Part shown: piece after piece, positions 45,378 to 54,582 of the stretch
How the letters are laid out: every line of letters starts with the position of its first letter
How positions within the stretch are numbered: position 1 is the first letter of the stretch
DNA from: Balneolaceae bacterium
GTDB lineage: Bacteria > Bacteroidota > Rhodothermia > Balneolales > Balneolaceae
Direction of reading: 5' to 3'
DNA: 58,460 bases
NCBI GenBank assembly: GCA_009711805.1
Contig: VEMX01000066.1
Coordinates: forward strand, 1 to 58,460
The notes under the pieces: generated by a model
What the model was told of the DNA's origin: nothing
Seen by the model: the letters and a program-made list of their open reading frames with translations, nothing else
The model's database searches: none
Translations under genes and position numbers: made by a program

Positions 45378-46653
45378 ATTGATCCAGCTTTCTGTATAGG
45401 GTTCGTTCACTTATGCCCAGGGTGTCGGATGCTTTGCGCCGATTACCATCAAACTTTTTAAGAGCCTGTTCAATTAAAAACTTTTCAGTTTCTTCGATAG
45501 ATGGGATTTTATCATCCCCGAAAAATTGTTCCATTTCGGATTCTTCAGGGGTATTGATTTCCTGTTGTTCAGGCATAGACTGCATCCCCAGCGTACCATG
45601 ATCTCCCACATCAATATTCATGTCCGATACTTCGTGATTGTCAACTTCGTTGCGAACAGACGGTGGGAGCGCTTTAATGTTTTTGTTTGAAAATGTTGAA
45701 TAAATAAAGTTGGCAAACATCTTTTTAACATCTGCTATATCATTACGCAGTTCAACAAGAGCCCGGTATATCAGTTCGCGGTCTTTACTGTCGAGGTCGG
45801 GATCGGAGGCAGAATCTTTAGTTCTGCTATTTTCAGACAGTATAGGGAGATTGTCGGCACTTCCTTCATGTTGTCTTCCTTTTAGATATTTTTGAAGTGT
45901 GCTTTTATCTATGAATTGGGATTTTTCAAGCACAACCAATTGTTCTGCAACATTCCGTAATTCCCGGATGTTTCCAGGCCATCGGTAAGAGATCAATAAC
46001 TCGCGTGCATCATCAGAAAAACCTTTAAATACCGAATCGTAACGTGAGGAAGATTCCTGAACAAATTTTCTGAATATGGGGATAATATCTTCCTGTCGGT
46101 CGCGCAACGGTGGAAGGTGGATTTTGACAGTGTCGAGCCTGTAGTAAAGGTCTTCACGAAAAATACCATCTTGTACCAGCTGCCATAAGTCTTGATTGGT
46201 TGCAGCCACAACCCGTACATCGGTGGTCTTTATCTTACTTGACCCCACCCGAAAAAATTCACCGCTTTCGAGTACCCGAAGTAGTTTTACCTGTACATTT
46301 TTTGGAGTGTCACCAATTTCATCCAGGAAAATGGTACCCCTGTCGGCTTTTTCAAAATACCCTTCCCGTGATTCGTTAGCGCCGGTAAAAGCACCTTTTT
46401 CGTGTCCAAACAATTCACTTTCTATAATACCTTCAGGAATAGCTCCACAGTTAACAATAACCAGGTTATTGTTTTTGCGTTGGCTTACATTATGAATGGC
46501 ACGGGCAGTTACATCTTTTCCCACGCCACTTTCACCTTGCATTAAAACGGTGATATCCGTTTTAGCTACCTGCATGATTTTATCAACAACCTGTCTCATC
46601 GCATCAGATGAACCAAGCAAACCATGTTGTTCCTGAAATACTTCGCGATCCAT
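45364..46653 (-). CDS. Sigma-54-dependent activator with Fis-type HTH, no sensory domain
   Basis: The 429-residue protein begins directly with the AAA+ domain: Walker A GESGVGKD (40-47), the sigma-54 contact loop GAFTGA (87-92), Walker B RGTIFLDEIGD and RWPGNIRELRN. No receiver or GAF domain precedes it. Residues 265-385 form a linker, acidic towards its end, followed by the Fis-type HTH (RRKASDTLGISERTLYRKLD) at the C-terminus. It should drive RpoN-dependent promoters. Control must come from a partner or from its level. It overlaps lptE and so is part of an envelope operon. Confidence 0.93.
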   Translation of the reverse strand: MDREVFQEQHGLLGSSDAMRQVVDKIMQVAKTDITVLMQGESGVGKDVTARAIHNVSQRKNNNLVIVNCGAIPEGIIESELFGHEKGAFTGANESREGYFEKADRGTIFLDEIGDTPKNVQVKLLRVLESGEFFRVGSSKIKTTDVRVVAATNQDLWQLVQDGIFREDLYYRLDTVKIHLPPLRDRQEDIIPIFRKFVQESSSRYDSVFKGFSDDARELLISYRWPGNIRELRNVAEQLVVLEKSQFIDKSTLQKYLKGRQHEGSADNLPILSENSRTKDSASDPDLDSKDRELIYRALVELRNDIADVKKMFANFIYSTFSNKNIKALPPSVRNEVDNHEVSDMNIDVGDHGTLGMQSMPEQQEINTPEESEMEQFFGDDKIPSIEETEKFLIEQALKKFDGNRRKASDTLGISERTLYRKLDQYGLE

Positions 46654-46750
46654 AAAAAACCTTGTGATTAACTACTGTCAGAATGACGTAAGTTAATAAA
46701 TATTGCTATGGCAAGTAAGCCAAATATAGGGTGTTATAAAGCTTTTTAAA

Positions 46751-47230
46751 CTACTTGATGAGCTCTTTGGCTTGTTCGATAGGGAGGTTTCTGGTTTCTT
46801 TAAAACTGGATAAAACCAGGTTAGAACGGGTTTTGCTCACTCCTTTCCAGGATTGGATACGAGAGAGCAAGCTTTCAAAGCTCCCGGTATTTTTTGTTCG
46901 TACTTTCAGGAAATGAGAGCCATCTCCTGTAATAGAATGGCATTCCAATACTTCAGGCTCTTCCATCGCACTTTCTACAAAGTTTTCATAGTTTTCAGAA
47001 CCGTCAACTTGTACAAAGATGAAGGCAGTAATATCAAAATGGAAGACTTTACTGTCCAGGATGGCACGGTATCCTTTAATGAGTCCGCGTTCTTCAAGTT
47101 TTCGCATTCGCTCAGAAACAGAAGGAACCGAAAGTCCTACTAAATCAGCGATAGTGTTGCGTTGGGCTCGGCCATTATTCTGTAAATGATTTAAAATGGA
47201 AATATCAATTTCATCCAAAAGGTGACTCAT
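46751..47230 (-). CDS. Lrp/AsnC-family transcriptional regulator
   Basis: The 159-residue protein has an N-terminal HTH (LNHLQNNGRAQRNTIADLVG, SVPSVSERMRKLEERGLIKG) and an RAM/AsnC effector domain (ITGDGSHFLKVRTKN, about 90-150). It likely binds amino acids and controls amino-acid metabolism. It is divergent to serS, with 185 bases between. Its gene lies far from lat/rocD, so a link to them is only a guess. Confidence 0.92.
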   Translation of the reverse strand: MSHLLDEIDISILNHLQNNGRAQRNTIADLVGLSVPSVSERMRKLEERGLIKGYRAILDSKVFHFDITAFIFVQVDGSENYENFVESAMEEPEVLECHSITGDGSHFLKVRTKNTGSFESLLSRIQSWKGVSKTRSNLVLSSFKETRNLPIEQAKELIK

Positions 47231-47415
47231 CTTTCTTGAACTCCTAAAATTTATAAGGTGAGGAGGTTTAAGCCTTAATTATTTAAGTATCAAAATATAA
47301 AAGCACCTCGGCAATCCCAAGAGAGAAGTACATAGATTATTAAAAAAAATGTGAAACAATAGATTTATAGCCCTTATCTTTAAAGCTCTTTCTCCAAAAC
47401 TAAAAAAATTGCTAC

Positions 47416-48684
47416 ATGCTGGATATAAACTATATCAGAGATAATAAGGCCAAAGTTGAAGATGCAATCAGGAATAAAGGTGAAGAAGATGTCTCGGTTG
47501 TAAAGAACGTACTTGAAGTGGATGAATCCTGGAGAGAGAAGGTTCAGTTGGTGGACGGCATGCGGAACGAAAGCAATGTTAAAGCCAAAGAAATTGGCAA
47601 GCTGATGGGGCAGGGCAAAAAGGAAGAGGCCCAGGCCATTATTCAGGAAACATCAGCATTAAAGGAAAAAGTTAAAGAACATGAAGAAGCATTAAATAAG
47701 CTTAAAGGTGAACGGGATGATTTACTCCTTAAAATCCCAAATGTGCCCCATTCTTCGGTGCCTGTAGGAGCTACGGAAGATGATAATGAAGTATTTAAAA
47801 ATTGGGGCAACATCAATAAAGACGAATGGCGTAAACCCCACTGGGATATTGTAGAACGCCATGGCTGGGTAGATTTTGAACGCGGAGTGAAAGTGAGTGG
47901 CGCAGGTTTCCCTTTTTATGTGGGAGCAGTAGCACAATTACAGCGCGCTCTTATTAACTATTTCATTAATGAAGCTGCCCAAAAGGGCTATACTGAATTA
48001 CAGGCGCCCTATTTAGTGAATGAAGATTCAGCACGGGGCACGGGACAAATTCCCGATAAGGAAGATATGATGTATGTAATTCCAAGAGATGAATTATTTG
48101 CTATTCCTACCGCTGAAGTGCCGGTCACTAATTTTCATCGGGGTGAAATTCTTGCTGAAGCGGATATCCCCAAAAAATATGTCTGCTATACTCCCTGCTG
48201 GCGAAGAGAAGCCGGTTCATATGGAAAAGATGTACGCGGACTTAACCGCCTGCATCAGTTCGATAAAGTGGAACTGGTTAAAATGGTGAAGCCGGAGCAT
48301 TCGTATGAAGAACTGGAAAATCTCCGGAAGCATGCCGAAGGGTTGTTGGAAGCATTGGAGCTGCCCTATCGAACCTTGTTAATGTGTACCGGAGACATGG
48401 GGTTCACCCAGAGTAAAAAATACGACCTTGAAGTGTGGAGCCCGGGACAGCAACGCTGGCTGGAAGTAAGCTCCTGCTCTAACTTCGAAAGTTTCCAGGC
48501 ACGCAGAATGCAGCTGCGGTACCGGAATGAAGAAAAGAAAACTGAAATCGTACATACTTTAAATGGATCGGGTCTTGCTCTGCCACGGGTAGTTTCAGCT
48601 ATTTTGGAAGCCTACCAGGAAGAGGATGGAAAAGTTAGAGTGCCGGATGTACTGAAAGGGTTTATTGGAAGGGATTATTTGTAG
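47416..48684 (+). CDS. serS: Serine-tRNA ligase
   Basis: SerS charges tRNA-Ser. The 422-residue protein has the N-terminal coiled-coil tRNA-binding arm (about 25-110) and a class II core. Motif 2 is CYTPCWRREAGSYGKDVRGL and motif 3 NGSGLALPRVVSAILEAYQE; LEVSSCSNFESFQARRMQLR lies between. Complete and normal in length. A tandem repeat begins three bases after the stop. Confidence 0.97.
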   Translation: MLDINYIRDNKAKVEDAIRNKGEEDVSVVKNVLEVDESWREKVQLVDGMRNESNVKAKEIGKLMGQGKKEEAQAIIQETSALKEKVKEHEEALNKLKGERDDLLLKIPNVPHSSVPVGATEDDNEVFKNWGNINKDEWRKPHWDIVERHGWVDFERGVKVSGAGFPFYVGAVAQLQRALINYFINEAAQKGYTELQAPYLVNEDSARGTGQIPDKEDMMYVIPRDELFAIPTAEVPVTNFHRGEILAEADIPKKYVCYTPCWRREAGSYGKDVRGLNRLHQFDKVELVKMVKPEHSYEELENLRKHAEGLLEALELPYRTLLMCTGDMGFTQSKKYDLEVWSPGQQRWLEVSSCSNFESFQARRMQLRYRNEEKKTEIVHTLNGSGLALPRVVSAILEAYQEEDGKVRVPDVLKGFIGRDYL

Positions 48685-48686
48685 GA

Positions 48687-48750
48687 GTGATGAAGTGATA
48701 AAGTGATAAAGTGATAAAGTGATGAAGTGATGAAGTGATGAAGTGATGAA
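48687..48750 (+). repeat. 8-bp tandem repeat, eight copies
   Basis: GTGATGAA or GTGATAAA is repeated eight times in a row. The A/G change is the only variation. A 20-bp inverted match lies at 49223-49242, on the far side of the four-helix-bundle gene, so the two could pair. Confidence 0.97.
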
Positions 48751-48808
48751 GTAAAAATATTGTGTAAGGAATTTGCATTTTGTGGCTCTTATAAAGAAAA
48801 AAGTAGCC

Positions 48809-49216
48809 ATGACATATAAAGAATGGGAAAAATCAGTCTATCCCGAAATAAAAAATGATATAGTTTGGAAGCTGGAGGTATACAGATATGCACTTTATTT
48901 ATCTGATTTGGCTTGGTCTGATTCTTTGCAAATAATTGAACGAAAACATTTTTCATTGGCAGATCAACTATATCGTTCCTCAAGTTCGATAAGCGCAAAT
49001 ACTTCAGAGGGCTATTCCAGAATTTCTAATAAAGAAAAAGCCAGATTTTATGAAATTGCATTAGGTTCTGCACGTGAAGCAAGGGGCTGGTATTTTAAAA
49101 GCCGACACATTCTTTCTGATGAAGTTTCTACTAAGCGAGTTCAACTTATCACCCACATCATCCGGCTTATGCTGAAAATGATCACCGATCGAAGAAAAGC
49201 CCATCAATCAAAATAA
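48809..49216 (+). CDS. Four-helix-bundle protein (23S rRNA intervening-sequence type)
   Basis: The chosen ATG at 48809 (MTYKEWEKSVYPEIKN) gives 135 residues; the frame opens upstream at 48773. The pattern LYRSSSSISANTSEGYSRIS, then KARFYEIALGSAREARGWYF and a C-terminal MLKMITDRRK helix is the S23/bAvd-like four-helix bundle found in intervening sequences of bacterial 23S rRNA genes. Such proteins often lie in small cassettes outside rRNA too. Here it stands between serS and a small membrane gene, flanked by inverted short repeats. Function of the family is unsettled. Confidence 0.9.
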   Translation: MTYKEWEKSVYPEIKNDIVWKLEVYRYALYLSDLAWSDSLQIIERKHFSLADQLYRSSSSISANTSEGYSRISNKEKARFYEIALGSAREARGWYFKSRHILSDEVSTKRVQLITHIIRLMLKMITDRRKAHQSK

Positions 49217-49222
49217 AACAAA

Positions 49223-49242
49223 CACTTCATTACTTCATCACG
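49223..49242. repeat. Inverted counterpart of the 8-bp array
   Basis: CACTTCATTACTTCATCACG is the reverse complement of GTGATGAAG units (CGTGATGAAGTAATGAAGTG). It lies 6 bases past the four-helix-bundle stop and could close a stem-loop around that gene. Confidence 0.85.
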
Positions 49243-49244
49243 CT

Positions 49245-49448
49245 CTACTTATTCTTCTTAACCAGCCACATAACACCCCAGATAATTCCAATTAAGGCAA
49301 GTGCTAATCCAAATCCTCCAAGAAAAGCATAGAGCAGATAGGGGATGATGATACTTACTACAATCCCGGTGATGGCTTTGATCGGGGAAGCGGCAACCGT
49401 TCCAGCACTAAAAAGGGACCGAATCAGACGTAATAATCGAGCTAACAT
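49245..49448 (-). CDS. Small membrane protein
   Basis: The 67-residue protein has two hydrophobic segments (VVSIIIPYLLYAFLGGFG and LALALIGIIWGVMWLV) separated by only a short hinge, an amphipathic Arg-rich N-terminus (MLARLLRLIRSLF) and a KKNK tail. No motif beyond this. It precedes the four-helix cassette convergently. Family not recognised. Confidence 0.6.
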   Translation of the reverse strand: MLARLLRLIRSLFSAGTVAASPIKAITGIVVSIIIPYLLYAFLGGFGLALALIGIIWGVMWLVKKNK

Positions 49449-49559
49449 AATTGCGTATTTAATTGAGGGCTTGCAAAAGCTACGGCCTGTTCTACAAAAA
49501 GATTCGTTTCTCCCAAAGCACTTCGCACAATACCTCGTTTAAGGGGCTATGTATAGACA

Positions 49560-50546
49560 TTACGCCACCGCGTAATATTCCTTTTCATCATAATTGAGCA
49601 GCAGTTCAAGAATGGGGTCCATTTCGTCATGCTCCATAATCTGCATGCGGAGTTTTTTTCCATTATGAATACCCTTGAGATACTTTCCATAATGCTTTTT
49701 CATAATGATGACCCCGTATTTATCCCCTTGGTGTTTTACAGATAACCGGAGTTGCTTGGCGCAGAGCTCAAGCCGTTCCCTGAGTGTAGGTTCTGGTAGT
49801 TTTTCTCCCGTTTCGAGGTAATGACGTGTTTGTTCGAAAATCCAGGGGTTGCCAATTGCGCCCCGGCCAATCATAACACCATCTACCCCGGTTTCATCAA
49901 ACATTTTCTTAGCAAGTTCAGGCGAGGTAACGTCTCCATTTCCAACAATAGGGATTTCGAGTCCCGGAGTGTTTTTTAATTTCTTTAGCCATTCCCAGCG
50001 GGCATCGCCTTTATATTTTTGGCAGCGGGTACGGGCATGTACCGTCAATACCTTTACTCCCAGCTTTTGAAGCATCAACCCCACTTCCTGAATGCGGATG
50101 GTACTATCATCCCAGCCCAAACGGGTTTTTACAGTTACAGGTTTACTTTCTACCGCATCCACTACAGTACCTGCCATACGTTCCATCATAGACAGATCTT
50201 TGAGGCACCCGGCTCCCGCTCCTTTGCGAACTACTTTATATACCGGACAGCCAAAATTAATATCCACAACATCGGGGTTATTGGCTTCGGCAACTTTAGC
50301 CGCTCCCTCCATGGCTTCTTCGCGCCCCCCAAATATCTGAACACCAAAAGGGCGTTCATTTTCAGAGAAATCCATTTTGTGAAAAGCTTTGTCCGAATCC
50401 CGGATTAACGCTTCAGAGCTGATAAATTCTGTATAAACGATATCCGCTCCCTTTTCCCGGCAAATCTGCCGGAAGGGAGAATCGGTTACATCCTCCATGG
50501 GAGCGAGGAAAAGAGGTTTGTCGGGCAGATGTATATCGCCAATGTC
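49560..50546 (-). CDS. dusB: tRNA-dihydrouridine synthase DusB
   Basis: DusB reduces uridine to dihydrouridine in tRNA D-loops with FMN. The ATG at 50546 gives MDIGDIHLPDKPLFLAPMED; the frame extends to 50573. It has APMEDVTDSPFRQICREKGA, YTEFISSEALI, the catalytic Cys of INFGCPVYKVVRKGAGAG, VKTRLGWDD, HARTRCQKYKGDA and VMIGRGAIGNPWIF. Length 328 fits DusB. Gene alone. The upstream gap to 51194 is gene-free. Confidence 0.95.
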   Translation of the reverse strand, partial: DIGDIHLPDKPLFLAPMEDVTDSPFRQICREKGADIVYTEFISSEALIRDSDKAFHKMDFSENERPFGVQIFGGREEAMEGAAKVAEANNPDVVDINFGCPVYKVVRKGAGAGCLKDLSMMERMAGTVVDAVESKPVTVKTRLGWDDSTIRIQEVGLMLQKLGVKVLTVHARTRCQKYKGDARWEWLKKLKNTPGLEIPIVGNGDVTSPELAKKMFDETGVDGVMIGRGAIGNPWIFEQTRHYLETGEKLPEPTLRERLELCAKQLRLSVKHQGDKYGVIIMKKHYGKYLKGIHNGKKLRMQIMEHDEMDPILELLLNYDEKEYYAVA

Positions 50547-50573
50547 CATCAATAACTGAAAGTATAATTGCAA

Positions 50574-51063
50574 GGTTTAATTGAAGGGTAAAAATAAGGG
50601 TTTCAAAAGGAGAAACATAACAAGTGGCGGTTTTAGTGGCAAAGCGTCCCAATGTGCAAAAGGCAGAGTAAAATTACTTTGAACTCTTTTCATAAAAAAT
50701 GCGCATTAGCTAATGAGAGGGAAGGTGACCTCAAACTCAGTATAACCACTAAATCATTTATTACTTGAACTCAGACTTCGATAAATATGAACAGTACACA
50801 ACAACGGCTGTAGAAAAAGGGAATCAGGCAATACCCCCACCCACGTCCAGCTTAAGAATAATTATCCAAAGCTGTTTAACCCACAAGCTATTATTGAATA
50901 TGACATAATCAAAGCTATACCAGTAACGCTGAAGGCTTAACGAGTGGCACCTATTACGATCATTTAAAACTACACAACAGACGGTTACACAGAAGATGAT
51001 CCTGATCAAATAAGCAATAGCTAAATAGCTTCATCAGTGATAGGATCATTACCTGATTGTAGC
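50574..51063. other. Gene-free region before the beta-propeller gene
   Basis: This stretch has no open frame that looks coding on either strand. It may hold a decayed gene or an RNA, because a hairpin plus T run follows at 51064-51097 with nothing recognised before it. Confidence 0.4.
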
Positions 51064-51097
51064 GGAAGCCGTGGGCGAGAGCCTGCGGCTTTTTTTG
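51064..51097 (+). terminator. Terminator-like hairpin
   Basis: GAAGCCGTGGGC pairs with GCCTGCGGCTT around a GAGA loop, followed by seven T. Its upstream transcript is unidentified. Confidence 0.75.
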
Positions 51098-51113
51098 TTC
51101 TAAGTTCCTACTG

Positions 51114-51134
51114 GTTGTAAAAGTTTTTTGCAAC
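51114..51134. promoter_or_regulatory. Near-palindrome upstream of the beta-propeller gene
   Basis: GTTGTAAAA and TTTTGCAAC form an inverted repeat about 60 bases before the ATG at 51195. It could be an operator. Evidence is symmetry only. Confidence 0.4.
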
Positions 51135-51194
51135 TGGTGGTTTTTTCACTTTAAAGCATGTTAATTATTCAGGAACCAATCTGAGGACAAAACT

Positions 51195-52202
51195 ATGGGT
51201 AAACTATTATCTGTTACTTTATCAGTAGTGTTGGTAGCTGCTTTTTTTACTGCAAGCGATGGAATTGAACAAAAGGCTGAAATTGAAATTCAGGAATGGG
51301 AAGTACCCTGGGAGCAAAGCCGCCCACGCGATCCTTATGTTGCTCCCGATGGCGATATTTGGTTTGTGGGACAACGAGCACATTATGTGGCGGAGTTCGA
51401 CCCTGATACCGAGACATTTAGAAAAATTGATTTGGAAGATGGAGCAGGCCCTCACACCGTGGTAGTTGATGCAGGGGGAAATCCCTGGTATGCAGGTAAC
51501 CGGGCTAACCATATCGGTAAGGTGGATCCGGGAAGTGGGAAAATAACCAAGTATATGATGCCAGACGATAATAGTGCTCGCGATCCACATACCATTGCAA
51601 TCAATGAATCCGGAGATTTTTGGTTTACTTCTCAGGGAGCAAATTCGGTTGGTTTTTTTGATATGAAAACTAAAGAACCAACGATTATTCCGGTACCTAC
51701 CTCACGTGCCCGGCCATACGGTATCATTATGGATCAGGATATGAAGACTCCGTGGATTGCTCTTTTTGGAACACATAAATTGGCAACCGTAGATCCTGCC
51801 ACAAAGCAATTGCGAGAATTTGAGCTTCCAGATGAAGGCAGCCGCCCCCGCCGGTTAACGCAAACTTCGGATGGGGTTATTTGGTATGGTGATTATTCCC
51901 GGGGTTATCTCGGAAGCTATAATCCCAATAATAGAGAAATAAAAGAGTGGCCTTTGCCTTCGGGTACATCATCCCGGCCGTATGCGATTACCGTGGATGA
52001 TAAAGACCGGGTATGGCTGGTTGAAACCGGGGTAGATCCCAATATGTTTGTTGGATTCGATACTCACACCAAAGAGTTTATAGCCTCCGAAGCAATACCG
52101 AGTGGCGGAGGAACTGTTCGGCATATGGTATTTGATGCTGCTACCCAATCTATTTGGTTTGGAACCGATACTAACTATCTGGGGCGGGCAAAACTGTATT
52201 GA
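51195..52202 (+). CDS. Secreted beta-propeller, virginiamycin-B-lyase (Vgb)-like
   Basis: The 335-residue protein has an N-terminal signal (MGKLLSVTLSVVLVAAFFTA) and about seven repeated blades, each with a DxxxxxWF pattern: APDGDIWFVGQRA, DAGGNPWYAGNRA, NESGDFWFTSQGA, QTSDGVIWYGDYS and DKDRVWLVE. This is the streptogramin B lyase (Vgb) fold, but many family members are not lyases and may bind or oxidise other substrates. Whether the catalytic His/Glu of Vgb are conserved cannot be settled here. A partner with a CXXCH motif follows 65 bases later. Confidence 0.85.
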   Translation: MGKLLSVTLSVVLVAAFFTASDGIEQKAEIEIQEWEVPWEQSRPRDPYVAPDGDIWFVGQRAHYVAEFDPDTETFRKIDLEDGAGPHTVVVDAGGNPWYAGNRANHIGKVDPGSGKITKYMMPDDNSARDPHTIAINESGDFWFTSQGANSVGFFDMKTKEPTIIPVPTSRARPYGIIMDQDMKTPWIALFGTHKLATVDPATKQLREFELPDEGSRPRRLTQTSDGVIWYGDYSRGYLGSYNPNNREIKEWPLPSGTSSRPYAITVDDKDRVWLVETGVDPNMFVGFDTHTKEFIASEAIPSGGGTVRHMVFDAATQSIWFGTDTNYLGRAKLY

Positions 52203-52267
52203 GAGAGTTCTATATCCAGGAAAGCTCGACTATACCTGTTAAATTTAAATATTGGGATTAACCGTCT

Positions 52268-52867
52268 ATGATTTCAGCCTGCGCCAAAGCACTAACCATT
52301 ATACTGATGACAATATCAGTATTTGGTTATCAGGCGAGTGAACCGGATAACCCATCACATTCTCTACCCCCATATCCCGGACATTTAACGGGTGCTTTTA
52401 CGGGAGGGTTTGGAGAAGAAAGCTGTCACAGTTGTCATTTTGATTACGACTTAAATTGGGAAGACGGGAAACTATCAGTATCTGGTATCCCGGATGTTGT
52501 TCTTCCCCAAAGGGCATATGCATTTATTATTGAGGTTAAACGGGAAGACTTGGCTAAGGCTGGATTTCAGATGAGTGCTCGTTACGAAGATGGCCGGCCG
52601 GCCGGGATTTTCGGGCTGTCCAATAACGACCGTCAGATGTTTACTGATGCAACTGCCGATTCAGTACAATATATCCAACATTCTGCGGCGGGTACTCTTC
52701 CTGTAGATGAAGATGATTTCCGCTGGACTGTACATTGGGAGTCTCCGGATTCGATATCCGGCAGGGTCATATTTAACATCGCAGCAAATGCTTCGAATGG
52801 AGATCAATCAGAGTTTGGAGACTGGATTTATGTGCAGGAGTTCTCTACTTCTCCTGGAAATAACTGA
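52268..52867 (+). CDS. Secreted single-CXXCH protein with choice-of-anchor-V/reelin-like domain
   Basis: The 199-residue protein has a signal peptide (KALTIILMTISVFGYQA) and then GFGEESCHSCHFDYDLN, with CHSCH at 53-57, the covalent haem-binding signature of c-type cytochromes. The rest is a beta sandwich ending in EFGDWIYVQEF. Proteins with one CXXCH followed by a choice-of-anchor-V or reeler-like domain are known, but their role is not. It follows the Vgb-like gene closely and both are secreted, so they likely act together in the periplasm. Confidence 0.8.
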   Translation: MISACAKALTIILMTISVFGYQASEPDNPSHSLPPYPGHLTGAFTGGFGEESCHSCHFDYDLNWEDGKLSVSGIPDVVLPQRAYAFIIEVKREDLAKAGFQMSARYEDGRPAGIFGLSNNDRQMFTDATADSVQYIQHSAAGTLPVDEDDFRWTVHWESPDSISGRVIFNIAANASNGDQSEFGDWIYVQEFSTSPGNN

Positions 52868-52897
52868 AAGATATAAGTGAATTGTTTAATCAAAGAA

Positions 52898-53095
52898 TTC
52901 CCCGTTGCGAGAAGCCTAAATCTATAAGAAGGGGGGCGTTACAGTACCGAAGCGGCGATCTCCATAAATATGTTTAGGATATACATCAGCGCTGCCCATA
53001 TCAATTGCCATAGATAAGGAGACTGCCACGGTCTGCTTCGCCAGGCTCACCCATCCCTCGCGTGCTGTAGACATCCCCACGGGAGAAGGAGGTTT
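52898..53095 (+). repeat. Dispersed repeat family R2, copy d
   Basis: This starts CCGTTGCGAGAAGCC and shares AGCGGCGATCTCCATAAATA, GGATATACATCAGCGCTG, GGAGACTGCCACGG and CTGCTTCGCCAGGCTCACCC with the other R2 copies. The rest of 52868-53427 has one unconvincing open frame (see rejected list) and presumably the fbaB promoter. Confidence 0.75.
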
Positions 53096-53427
53096 TTATT
53101 ATTTTTTCTTTTTTGGCCTCTAAACAAAGAACCAAAGATATATTGAAAACCAAGGCAGGGATGGCACTGATATTAACCTGCATAAAGATCAATTACGGCT
53201 TTTTGATTGATGCCCCGATGGGTCTGCCTCGGGGTAGTTCATTCGATTCTTTCCCGGACATTTTACCAAAACTGCATATAAGGCAGATTACGTTGCCCTT
53301 CAAACACATCAACATTAACATACATACAGAAGGAACTGTATTTCTCTTAGTCATTTCCCTTACGAACTCTTATATTTTCGCCTCACTTACTCAACCGAAG
53401 AACCAATTATAATCAGGAACAACAGAT

Positions 53428-54504
53428 ATGTCACTTGGAATAAATAGCATTGAAGAACTTTTGGGAGATGAAGCTTCTTATCTGCTTCAACATGAATGTG
53501 AAACTATTAGCAAAGACAGGCTTGCAAAGCCTGCGGGCACTTATGCAGATGATGTATGGTATCATTCTGATCGGAAAAACAGAGTGCTGATCAACCTGCA
53601 ACGGATCATTGACTCGGGGAGGCTTGCCGGCACGGGGTATGTTTCAATACTGCCCGTAGATCAGGGGATTGAACACTCAGCGGGTGCATCTTTTGCAAAA
53701 AATCCAGACTATTTTGACCCAGAGCATATTGTAAACCTGGCCATGGAAGCCGGATGTAATGCAGTGGCTTCTACTTTTGGAGCTCTTGCTTCCGTATCAA
53801 GAAAATATGCCCATAAGATTCCATTTGTGGTTAAAATAAATCACAACGAACTCATGACTTACCCCAATTCCTACGACCAAATTATGTTTGGTACCATCGA
53901 TAAGGCTTTTGAAATGGGAGCTGCAGCAGTAGGAGCTACTATTTATTTTGGTTCTGAGGAATCGAACCGGCAGATTGTAGAAGTTTCGCAGGCTTTTGAA
54001 TATGCACATGAGCTGGGTATGGCAACCATCCTTTGGTGCTATACAAGAAACAGTGCTTTTAAAGTAGACGGGGTAGACTACCACTCCTCAGCCGATTTAA
54101 CAGGCCAGGCAAACCATCTCGGGGTTACCTTAGGTGCTGATATCATCAAGCAAAAACAGCCATCCAATAATGGCGGATATAAGGCATTGAATTCCGGCGA
54201 CTCCAGCTATGGTAAGCTGGATGAGCGAATTTATACTGAACTTGCCAGTGATCACCCAATCGATTTAACCCGGTACCAGGTGGCAAACTGCTTTATGGGG
54301 CGTGCGGGCCTTATTAACTCAGGCGGCGCTTCAGGATCTAATGATTTTGCAGATGCCGTTAAAACTGCGGTTATTAATAAAAGAGCAGGTGGTATGGGAC
54401 TTATAAGCGGAAGAAAAGCATTTCAGCGTCCGATCAAAGAAGGGGTAAAGCTTCTGAATATGATCCAGGATGTTTATCTGAACGACGATATCACTTTAGC
54501 GTAA
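53428..54504 (+). CDS. fbaB: Class I fructose-bisphosphate aldolase
   Basis: The 358-residue protein belongs to the DeoC/archaeal-type class I aldolases that use a Schiff-base lysine. Recognisable parts are [66 protein letters not shown] (a Lys-containing strand) and [20 protein letters not shown] near the C-terminus. It cleaves or forms fructose-1,6-bisphosphate. Alone in its unit and closed by a terminator. Confidence 0.93.
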   Translation: MSLGINSIEELLGDEASYLLQHECETISKDRLAKPAGTYADDVWYHSDRKNRVLINLQRIIDSGRLAGTGYVSILPVDQGIEHSAGASFAKNPDYFDPEHIVNLAMEAGCNAVASTFGALASVSRKYAHKIPFVVKINHNELMTYPNSYDQIMFGTIDKAFEMGAAAVGATIYFGSEESNRQIVEVSQAFEYAHELGMATILWCYTRNSAFKVDGVDYHSSADLTGQANHLGVTLGADIIKQKQPSNNGGYKALNSGDSSYGKLDERIYTELASDHPIDLTRYQVANCFMGRAGLINSGGASGSNDFADAVKTAVINKRAGGMGLISGRKAFQRPIKEGVKLLNMIQDVYLNDDITLA

Positions 54505-54520
54505 CTGCCAGTCTTTGCGA

Positions 54521-54553
54521 AAGGCCTTACTGGTTTTCGGTAAGGCCTTTTTT
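54521..54553 (+). terminator. Rho-independent terminator of fbaB
   Basis: AAGGCCTTAC pairs with GTAAGGCCTT around a loop of about nine bases and runs into a T tract. Starts 17 bases after the stop. Confidence 0.95.
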
Positions 54554-54582
54554 ATAGAATAGCTGTGTATTAACCCAATTAT

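Noticed and set aside
48687-48750. CRISPR-like array
   Set aside because: The unit is 8 bp with no spacers and no cas genes; it is a microsatellite-type repeat. No CRISPR array was found anywhere in the window.
53113-53412. 99-codon open frame upstream of fbaB
   Set aside because: It starts from a non-ATG codon, overlaps the end of an R2 repeat and the presumed fbaB promoter, and shows no recognisable domain.
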